Source: Ovis canadensis (Eukaryota; Chordata; Mammalia; Artiodactyla; Bovidae). Taken from it: 64,000 nt of DNA. Below the pieces are notes generated by a model. It was not told the DNA's origin and made no database searches. It saw only the letters and a list, made by a program, of their open reading frames with translations. This document shows positions 56,250-64,000 of this stretch, piece by piece. The stretch spans positions 20,178,501 to 20,242,500 of the forward strand of contig NC_091256.1 of assembly GCF_042477335.2 (NCBI RefSeq), given 5' to 3'. The position numbers and the translations under genes were made by a program. How positions within the stretch are numbered: the first letter of the stretch is position 1; each line of letters opens with the position of its first letter.

Positions 56250-57000
56250 CCACCCATTAGAACAATTCCCAGTTTTCCCCAGTCAGTCTCTCCCATTAGG
56301 AAGCTTCCATAAGCCTCTTATCCTTATTCATCAGAAGGTAGACAGAATGAAAGCCACAATCACAGAAAACTAATCAAACTCATCACATAGACAACAGCCT
56401 TATCTAATGCAATGAAATTATCAGAGGTGCCTCATAGGCCCACCCAAGATGGGCAGGTCATAGTGGAAATTTCTGACAAAATGTGGCCCACTGAAGAAGG
56501 AAATGTGGCCCACTGAAGAAGTGAATGGCAAACTACTTCAGTATTCTTGCTTTGAGAACTCCGTGAACAGTATGAAAAGGCAAAAAGATATGACACTGAA
56601 AGATGAACTCCCCAGGTGGGTGAGTGCCCAATATGCTACTGGAGAAGAGTAGAGAAATAAGTCCAGAAAGAATGAAGAGATAGAGCCAAAGTGAAAACAA
56701 TACCCGTTGTGGAGATGACTGGTAATGGAAGTAAAGTCTGATGCTGTAAAGAAAAATATTGCATAGGAACCTGGAATGTTAGGTCCATGAATGAAGGTAA
56801 ATTGGAAGTGGTCAAATAGGAGATGGCAAGAGTGAACACCAACATTTTAGGAATCAGTGAATTAAGATGGACTGGAATGGGCAAATGTAATTCAGATGAC
56901 CATTGTATCTACTATTGTGGGCAAGAATTCATTAGAGGAAATGGAGTAGCACTCGTAGTCAATGAAAGAGTCCAAAATGCAGTACTTGGTTGCATTGATT
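56250..57000 (+). mobile_element. BovB 5' UTR and endonuclease start
   Basis: 'gaaaaccacaatcaca'-type 5' sequence (about 56350-56420), then 'gaactccccaggtgggtgag', 'ggaacctggaatgttaggtc', 'aatcagtgaattaagatgga' and 'tctactattgtgggcaagaa', breaking off near 57000. A 23-bp tandem duplication (aaatgtggcccactgaagaag) lies at 56478-56522. The 5' UTR differs from the GC-rich type at 50.3 kb, so it may be another BovB subtype. Confidence 0.88.
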
Positions 57001-57090
57001 TCTGCTCATTTCCATTTAATATATTTAATATAGTAATTAGTCATATAATTATTATAATTACTCCATTTAATATATTTGGAGTAATTATAA

Positions 57091-57098
<8 letters not shown>

Positions 57099-57136
<38 letters not shown>
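57099..57136. repeat. (TG)19 microsatellite followed by GA-rich tract
   Basis: Nineteen perfect TG units, then TATGTG and a GAGA-rich purine stretch to about 57200. Confidence 0.97.
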
Positions 57137-57146
<10 letters not shown>

Positions 57147-57459
57147 AGAGAAAGAGGGAGAGACAGACAAGAAGAGAGAGAGAGAAGGGGAGAGAAATTA
57201 TTCTGAAAATCCTCATTTTGTTTTGAAATATTATCTTGTAACATATCCCTTTGATATAAAATACTGCTGTTAGTATTTCTTATAGCACAGTTTGAGTAAA
57301 GAGTTTTTCCAGTATTTGGCTGCCTGTACTATTTTTATTTAGGTTTTATTCTTGAATATTTTCACTGCTTTCAGTTTTCTAGATTTTTTAATTTTTTCTT
57401 ACTACTTTAAACACATTTTCCCTTTGCTTTTCAATATCCTTTTTTTTTTAAATGAAAAC

Positions 57460-58170
57460 TTAGGGCTCTTTTTATTGCTGTGTTCCTGTATACAATTTAT
57501 AATTTTATTTAGTTGTCTTAGGAATTTTTCCTTTACACTGGTTTCCAGTTGTTTGATGAGGATGTGCCTATGGGTGTGTATGTGTGTGCACGTGTTTTGT
57601 AATTATTATTCTCATGGTCCTCTGAGCCCCTTGGATTGGTTTTGGTTGTTAAGGTGGAGAAATTGTTGGGACATCATCTCTTCAAAGCTTTACTCTGTTC
57701 CATCTCTTCTCTCTTTCTGGCACTTAAATTACATATGTTTATATTATCTCAAGATCTTGGAAACGTCTAAATGTATTTTTCCACTCATTTTCATTTTGTG
57801 TTATGGGGATAATTTCTTTTCATTGCTTTTCAGTTGTATCAATTCTTTCCTTTATTTCACTCAATCAGTAAACCAAAATACACTTCATCACTGATAACTT
57901 GTTTTTCAATATCAGTATTTTAATTTGACATTTTATTCATCTTATTGCTAAACTTCTTTATCTATGCATGTTTACTGTTTATGTTTTGTAATATATCATT
58001 AAACATATTTATATTATTTTTCAATTACTCTGCCTGATAATTCCAAACTCTGTTCCACTCTTGTCCAGGTTCCACTGATTCTTTTTCTCTTGATACTCTG
58101 TTTTATTTTATAATTTTTTTCATAGATTTTCTAAAATTTTGTTTGAGCTTAAAGTTTTATAATAGGATGA
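57460..58170 (-). mobile_element. Probable old L1 segment, inverted
   Basis: 'gggacatcatctcttcaaag', 'ttccatctcttctctctttc', 'acttaaattacatatgttta' and 'cagttgtatcaattctttcc' resemble antisense old L1. It is T-rich, which explains a 180-codon Phe/Leu-rich plus-strand frame at 57352-57894 that is not a gene. Confidence 0.5.
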
Positions 58171-58555
58171 TGTAGACTAAAGTAAGCAACATTAATGTAT
58201 TATATATAGTAACACTCATATTCAGAAAATGTCATACTTTGCCTTTTGTTGGGTCACTGGCATTGTGATGAAGTCAGTTTAATTGGAACTGAGCTGGTCT
58301 GGGAGGTGTAATTTGGGAGCCAATGTTTCCTCAACTGGAGTTATGATTTGACTTGTAGATGTCTTGCCTGACCTTCAACCTCAGCAGCACCTGCACCTCA
58401 CCTCAGGGCCATCCCTTCCAGGCATCTACCTGCCTGAGGGAACTGTGCCACTGCTTGATACCCTAAGTGGGATGAAGATACCTGGGTGGTTTCTCTCTTT
58501 GCTCCTTCTACCACTTGGCTTCAGCAAACACTCAGTGTTTAAACTTTAGTAGGTA
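58171..58555. other. No gene recognised
   Basis: GC-richer, non-repetitive-looking DNA around 58350-58510. A short frame at 58364-58549 has no recognisable feature. Confidence 0.45.
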
Positions 58556-59075
58556 GACTCTGTAAAGTGCAATATTCCATAAGAACCTAAGATTTTAAAA
58601 TTTAAAAAATAAAAAACTGGAAAAAAAATAAAAAAAAAATAAAAAAATAAAATGACTTTCACATTCATGGCAAAAAAAAAAAAAAAAAAAGAACCTATGA
58701 GGTTAGTTAGGTCCATGAATCAAGGCAAATTGAAATTGGCCAAACAGAAGATGGCAAGAGTGAACATCGACATTTCAGGAATCAGTGAACTAAAATAGAC
58801 TGGAATGGGTGAATTTTAATTCAGATGAACATTACATCTACTACTATGGGCAGGAATGCCTTAGAAGAAATGGAGTAGCCATCATAGTCAACAAAAGAAT
58901 CTGAAATGCAGTACTTAGATGCAATCTCAAAAATGACAGAAGGATCTCTGTTCATTTCCAAGGCAAATCATCCATTATTACGGTAATCAAAGTCTATGCC
59001 ACGAGCAGTAATGTGGAAGTATCTGAAGTTGAATGGTTCTCTGAAGACCTACAAAACCTTTTAGAAGTCTAGGTA
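58556..59075 (+). mobile_element. BovB endonuclease fragment with A-rich insert
   Basis: 'tgtaaagtgcaatattccat' and, after the insert, 'ggtccatgaatcaaggcaaa' through 'gaagacctacaaaacctttt' match the BovB endonuclease start. Stops and shifts throughout. Confidence 0.9.
58590..58688 (+). mobile_element. A-rich retroposed insert with 9-bp target-site duplication
   Basis: About 99 bp ending in a run of A, flanked by AAGAACCTA at 58581-58589 and 58689-58697. The source sequence (gactttcacattcatggc) is not recognised. Confidence 0.7.
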
Positions 59076-59651
59076 AAAAGTGGAAATTACATGGAGATTC
59101 CTGTTGTCCCTGCCTCCCCGGAATTCTATACTTTTGTGCCAGACCACCCTCAGGCTTTACACGTCTGAACTTCACTGGTGTTCTTACCTCTATGGCTGCT
59201 TAGGGAAGAATGCCAGTGGCTGTGGGTCCTTCTTCCCCTAACAGACTTGTCACTTCTCAGATTTTAGTTAATTAGATCCCTCACCAACTAAGCTCTGAGG
59301 TGGTTTTGTTCCTGTTGTTGGCATGCAAGAAAGTTATTTTGTGACTGTATCTTAAGAAAAAGCAGAAGTTTTATTTTAAAATGTCAATAATTAAAGTACC
59401 TCAGAGGCTATAAAACTTGGAACTGTTTTAATTATGAAAAGTTTCAGATGTCAAATTTAAAATAAAACATAATTCACTGCAAATTTTGAAATTAAAAAAG
59501 AAAATTACTTCAAATTTCCTCTACAATGTACCTAAAGACAGTGCTTGAAGACCACTGACCTAAAGTACTTTGTACTAACTGCTATGCCCAATGGTAAAAG
59601 AAAAATGGCTGATTGTAGAATCCAAGTAGGCATAATACCAAGACCGTTGTA
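59076..59651. other. No gene recognised
   Basis: 59080-59330 is GC-richer, possibly an old repeat continuing from 58171-58555. The rest is AT-rich. Confidence 0.45.
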
Positions 59652-59957
59652 TTGCTGTTCTGTCACTAAGGTGTGTCTGACTCTGGGACCCCATGGACTA
59701 CAGAAAACCAGACTTCCTTGTCCTCCACTATCTCCCAGAGTTTGCTCAAATTCACGTTCATTAGGTCAGTGATGCCATTCCAGCCATCTCATGCTCTGCC
59801 ACCCTCTTCTCCTTTTGCCTTCAATCTTTCCCAGCATCAGGTATTTTCCAATGAGTTGCCTCTTTGCATCAGGTGGCCAAAATATTGGAGCTTCAGCATC
59901 AGTCCTAGTCAACATTCAGGACTGACTTCCTTTAGAAATAACTGGTTTGATCTCCAG
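59652..59957 (-). mobile_element. BovB 3' part, inverted, old
   Basis: Starts 'ttgctgttctgtcactaagg', continues through the 'ccttttgccttcaatctttc' segment and ends near 'ggtttgatctcc'. Tail pentamers are absent. Confidence 0.88.
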
Positions 59958-60195
59958 CTACAGCTCCTCAGTAGCAGATATTCTAGTCTTCTTCATCTCC
60001 CAAATAAACAATATTGGCCATGTGAAACTAATAGGACATAGCAGATACCATGGAAAAGCAAAGTTGAAAAATATTAACTATGGTCAGTTGCATAAATGAG
60101 GACTGTAGCAGTAATTATTTGTTCTCTCCATCCCACCTTATATAGGTTGTGTGTAGTGGTTATTAGCTGATCTTTGATTACAATAATAATAATTA

Positions 60196-60406
60196 TTATT
60201 GTTCAGTTGCTCAGTCACGCCTGATTCTTTTGCAAACTCATGGACAGTAGCTCACCATGCTCCTCTGTCCATGGGTTTCCCTAGGCAAGAATACTGGAGT
60301 GAGCTGCCATTTTGTTTTCCAAGAATCTGATACAGGGATTGAACCCTCTTATCTGGGTCTTCTGCATTGGCAGGCAAACTCGATTACTGAGCCACAGGGG
60401 AATCCC
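60196..60406 (-). mobile_element. Bov-tA SINE, inverted
   Basis: Inverted copy with head 'gagccacaggggaatccc'; diverged in the body. Confidence 0.88.
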
Positions 60407-60889
60407 TTGGATAGATGAAGTAATTAAAGGGACATTTATTTGCCCCTTGGGAAAATGTTTAATGCATATGTGTGTAGGGGTGGTGGTGGTGGTGGTGTAC
60501 ACATTAAGTGCAGTACATTAGGTGGGAACATTTGTTGCTTATTAGTGGAATTTTACATATATATGGAGAGCTCTATAGATCTCTAGTAGGAAATCAGCAT
60601 AGGACATGACATTATTTTTCAGTATCCATTCTATCCTAGTGCACCTTCCTTAACTTAGAGACTGAAAAGCTCAAAACTATCATTTTCCTACTTTCTTGTG
60701 TTTGCCTCTGGAGAGGTGACACATTCCAGATTAAGAAGCCTTTGTTGGATATCCAGAAAGAATCTTTAAGAGCATTATGGATGGTGATTGCTTCTTCTGG
60801 CAAGCAAGCCAGCATTTGGGTGGCCAGTTTCTAGGTCAGCAGCATGCAACAGCTGAGGCTGTGATCCCTGGATCATAGCAATGGCCAGT
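60407..60889. other. No gene recognised; contains (GGT)6 at 60479-60496
   Basis: Apart from the short GGT tract no identifiable content. Confidence 0.5.
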
Positions 60890-61171
60890 TGTTCTTTTTA
60901 TGTAAAAGGAATTAAGACTTTTTATTTTGGATGAGCAGTTTTACATTAACAACAATATTTACAGGAAGGTTCAGGAATTTCTCTTATACGCCCCTGTTCC
61001 TACACATGCATGTCTTCCCTTACTGTGAATATCACTCACAAGGATTGTATGTTCTTAGCAAGCATGACCCTAAATTGACACATCATAATACCCAAAGTCC
61101 ATAGGCTGCCTTAGGGCTTCCACTCTTAATGTTGTACATTTTATAGGTTTAGACAAAACTGTAATGACATA

Positions 61172-61238
61172 TAATTTTGACATGCTGCAGTTCCTGGGGT
61201 CACAGAGTTGAACACAACAGGGCAACTGAACAACAGCA
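61172..61238 (+). mobile_element. 67-bp BovB/Bov-A tail insertion with 10-bp target-site duplication
   Basis: 'catgctgcagttcctggggt' to 'gggcaactgaacaacag', flanked by TAATGACATA at 61162-61171 and 61239-61248. Confidence 0.8.
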
Positions 61239-61251
61239 TAATGACATAACA

Positions 61252-63083
61252 GAACAGTTCAGTTCAGTTCAGCTCAGTTGCTCAGTCATGTCCGACTCTT
61301 TGAGACCCCATGAAGGACAGGGAGGCACACCAGGCCTCCCTGTCCTTCACCAACTGCCAGAGTCTACCCAAACCCATATCCATTGAGTCGGTGATGCCAT
61401 CCAACCATCTCGTCCTCTGTCATCCCCTTCTCCTCCTGCCCTCAATCTTTCCCAGCATCAGAGTCTTTTCAAATGAGTTAGCTCATCCCATCAGGTGGCC
61501 AAAGTATTGGAGTTTCAGCTTCAACATCAGTCCTTCCAATGAACACTCAGGACTGATCTCCTTTAGGATGGACCGGTTGGATCCCCTTGCAATCCAAGGG
61601 ACTCTCAAGAGTCTTTTCCAACACCACAGTTCAAAAGCATCAATTCTTCAGCGCTCAGCTTTCTTTACAGTCCAACTCTCTTATCTATACATGACCACTG
61701 GAAAAACCATAGCCTTGACTAAATGGACCTTCGTTGACAAAGTAATATCTCTGCTTTTAAATATGCTGTCTAGGTTTGTTATAACTTTCCTTCCAAGGAG
61801 TAAGCATCTTTTAATTTCATGGCTGCAATCACCATCCGCAGTGATTTTGGAGTGCAAAAATATAAAATCAGCCACTGTTTCCATAAAGTGATGGGACCAG
61901 ATGCCACGATCTAAGTTTTCTGAATGTTGAGCTTTAAGCCAAATTTTTCACTCTCACTTTCATCGAGAGGCTCTTTAGTTCTTCTTCACTTTCTGCCATA
62001 AGGGTGGTGTCATCTGCATATCTGAGGTTATTGATATTTCTCCCGGCAATTTTGAATCCAGCTTGTGCTTCCTCCAGCCTAGCTTTTCTCATGATGTACT
62101 CTGAATATAAATTAAATAAGCAGGGTGACAATATACAGCCTTAATGTACTCCTTTTCCTAATTGGAACCTGTCTGTTGTTCCATGTCCAGTTCTAACTGT
62201 TGCTTCCTTACCTGCATACAGGTTTCTCAAGAGGCAGGTCAGGTGGTCTGGTTTTCCATCTCTTTCAAAATTTTCCACATTTCATTGTGATCCATACAGT
62301 AAAAGGCTTTGGCATAGTCAATAAAGTAGAAATAGATGTTTTTCTGGAACTCACTTCCTTTTTCGATGATCCGCAGATGGTAATTTGATCTCTTGTTCCT
62401 CTGCCTTTTCTAAAACCAGTTTGAATATCTAGAAGTTCATGGTTCACGTATTGCTGAAGCCTGGCTTGAAGAATTTTGAGCATTACTTTACTAGCATGTA
62501 AGATGAGTATAATTGTGCAGTAGTTTGAGCATTCTTTGGCATTGCCTTTCTTTGGGATTGGAATGAAAACTGACCTTTCCCAGTCCTGGGGCCACTGCTG
62601 AGTTTTCCACATTTGCTGGCATATTGAGTGCAGCACTTTCACAGCATCATCTTTCAGAATTTGAAAGAGCTCAACTGGAATTCCATCACCTCCACTAGCT
62701 TTGTTTATAATGATGCTGTCTAAGGCCCACTTGACCTCACATTCCAGGATGTCTGGATCTAGGTGAGCATGAGTGATCACACCATTATGATTATCTGTGT
62801 CGTGATGATCTTTTTTGTACAGTTCTTCTGTGTATTCTTGCCACCTCGTCTTAATATCTTCTGCTTCTGTTAGGTCCCTACCATTTCTGTCCTTTATTGA
62901 GCCCATCTTTACATTAAATGTTCCCTTGGTATCTCTAATTTTCTTGAAGAGATCTCTAGTCTTTTCCATTCTATTGTTTTCCTCTATTTCTTTGCACTGA
63001 TCGCTGAGGAAGGCTTTCTTATCTTTTCTTGCTATTCTTTGGAACTCTGCATTCAAACGGGTATATCTTTCCTTTTCTCCTAT
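61252..63083 (-). mobile_element. BovB 1.83 kb, inverted, 5'-truncated
   Basis: Inverted pentamer tail, C-terminal blocks, RT core with intact YADD (minus strand, about 62008-62019) and the RT N-terminal half. The frame is interrupted by an in-frame stop near 62142 (GV-H-stop-GC) and by a shift near 62383. The RT N-terminal half is open from there to the truncation point and beyond. Confidence 0.95.
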
Positions 63084-63251
63084 CATTATATCATACAGAG
63101 TATTTTCAAGGTCTAAAAAGTCCTCTGTGGGCTTCTCAGGTGGCACATTTGTAAAGAATCCGGCTGCCAATGCAGGAACCACAGGCTCAGTCCCTGGGGA
63201 AGATCCCTGGAATAGGAAAAAGCAACCCACAGCAGTATTCTTGCCTGGCAA
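62265..63251 (-). pseudogene. 328-codon chimeric frame: Bov-tA + L1 3' UTR + BovB RT part
   Basis: The longest open frame in the window. Residues 1 to about 42 translate antisense Bov-tA (MPGKNTAVGC), about 43-56 translate sense L1 3' UTR, and from GEKERYTRLN onward it is BovB: linker, then RT blocks INKASGGDGIPVELFQ, FIPIPKKGNAKECSNY and RKGRGTRDQI. A shift near 62383 replaces the remainder with about 36 unrelated or frame-shifted residues. It lacks the YADD box and therefore cannot be a working RT. No promoter is seen. Openness across three unrelated repeats is most likely chance plus a fairly young BovB. Confidence 0.85.
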
Positions 63252-63322
63252 ATCCCATGGGCAGAGGAGCCTCGAAGGCTACTGTCCATGGAGTCACAGA
63301 GTCAGACACAACTGAAGCTATT
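63125..63322 (+). mobile_element. Bov-tA SINE nested in L1
   Basis: Head 'gggcttctcaggtggcacat', shortened B-box region, Bov-A body and end 'cagacacaactgaagctatt'. Flanking GTCCTCTGTG (63120-63129) and GTCCTGTG (63329-63336) are a plausible imperfect target-site duplication. Confidence 0.9.
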
Positions 63323-63430
63323 GAACACGTCCTGTGTTCTCTGCCTGTTCATCTCCTCTCACCCCTGACAGCCATTGATCTTTTTATTGTTTCTGTAGTT
63401 CTGTGACCATTTGTGTCTGAACTCATTAAT

Positions 63431-63758
63431 TTCAGTGATGAATCTTGATTCTCATTCCTCAGGCCATCTGCTGATTTTATAAGTCATTTACTTCCTTGCA
63501 TTAACTCCATTTCCACTTTTTACGTCTGGAGTATTTCTGTTCCTACCACTTATTTATACTGATACACTAGAGAAGAGCTCAGAGAATAGAAATAATTAGA
63601 GAAAAACTAAATAAATGTTTAAGTATACAACCATTGGACCTCCAAATTTAGTAAATTCCTTCCCATCTAAAATCTGATATAGTATAAGAAGAAACAACAC
63701 AAGAAACCTATGTCAGGAAAATGAACAGCATTTCATTCCATGACTGCATTAGCATGAA
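63431..63758. other. No gene recognised
   Basis: AT-rich spacer. Confidence 0.5.
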
Positions 63759-64000
63759 TGTTGTTGCTGTTCAGTTGCTAAGTTGTATCCAACTCTTTGT
63801 GACCCAGTGATGTCCTTCACTATCTCCCGGAGTTATTCAAACTCATGTCCATTGAGTAGGTGATGCCGTCCAACCATCTCCTCCCCTTTTTTCCTTTTGC
63901 TCTCAATCTTTCCCAGTGTCAGGGTATTTTCCAAATGATTCAACTCTTCACATCAGGTGGCCAAAATTTTGGAACTTCAGCTTCAGCATCAGTCCTTTCA
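63759..64000 (-). mobile_element. BovB 3' part, inverted, runs off window end
   Basis: 'ttgttgctgttcagttgcta' through 'cttcagcttcagcatcagtc'. A roughly 35-bp deletion follows 'gtgaccc' (63805). Continues beyond 64000. Confidence 0.88.

Larger units (their letters stand above)
60890..63430 (-). mobile_element. Old L1 3' UTR, inverted, split by BovB and Bov-tA
   Basis: L1 pieces are 60890-61171, about 63084-63124 and 63323-63430. Phrases 'gacacatcataatacccaaa', 'gtccataggctgccttaggg', 'ttgtacattttataggttta', then after the BovB 'atcattatatcatacagagt', and after the SINE 'ctctgcctgttcatctcctc' and 'ccattgatctttttattgtt' are consecutive in the antisense L1MA/MB-type 3' UTR. Confidence 0.85.

Noticed and set aside
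57352..57894. 180-codon plus-strand open frame rich in Phe, Leu, Ser
   Set aside because: It lies in T-rich DNA that looks like antisense old L1. The apparent hydrophobic protein is a composition effect, with no domain or gene context.
61310..61891. 193-codon plus-strand open frame
   Set aside because: It is the antisense of a BovB C-terminal region. The same antisense frame recurs at other BovB copies (for example 4192-4701 and 55797-56213).

Overview
The window is nuclear DNA of a ruminant, most likely a bovid. The evidence is its repeat content: about 25 pieces of the RTE-type LINE BovB, many tRNA-Glu-headed Bov-tA SINEs, Bov-A2 dimers and older cetartiodactyl tRNA-type (CHR) SINEs. These lie over an older mammalian layer of L1, L2, MIR, MaLR and Tigger1. 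I find no host protein-coding gene, exon series or CpG-island promoter. Every recognisable protein fragment is a decayed BovB endonuclease/reverse transcriptase or Tigger transposase piece, or an antisense shadow of one. Family names rest on recall of consensus sequences, because no database search was possible. Many boundaries are therefore good only to about 5-20 bp.

Layout. 1-9.6 kb: BovB fragments on both strands, an L2 split by a CHR SINE, an MLT1-like LTR, a MIR, Bov-A2, and a tRNA-Lys(UUU)-like gene at 9564-9636 (minus). 9.6-24 kb: AT-rich DNA with scattered Bov-tA and BovB copies (one with a 14-bp target-site duplication), an LTR-like promoter block near 17.3-17.8 kb, an old 1.25-kb BovB and a 380-bp AT-only tract. 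24-38 kb: a solo ERV LTR, L1 pieces, a 1.94-kb BovB, a Tigger1 DNA transposon with younger elements nested in it, an L1 3' end and a BovB endonuclease fragment. 38-48.4 kb: a Bov-tA with a (CA)18 tract, a BovB with a 12-bp target-site duplication, then an apparently perfect 3141-bp tandem duplication bounded by three Bov-tA copies. 48.4-57 kb: a CHR SINE, an old L1, and a near-full-length but dead BovB (50308-54031) inserted in the L1 3' UTR, followed by a head-to-head BovB inverted repeat and another BovB 5' piece. 57-64 kb: a (TG)19 tract, L1 remnants, more BovB, and an old L1 3' UTR split by a 1.8-kb BovB and a Bov-tA.

The most informative features are the duplication, whose middle SINE is a left/right hybrid of the two outer ones and so records unequal recombination between SINEs, and the nested insertions, which give a relative order of events. 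I see no evidence for a novel gene system.
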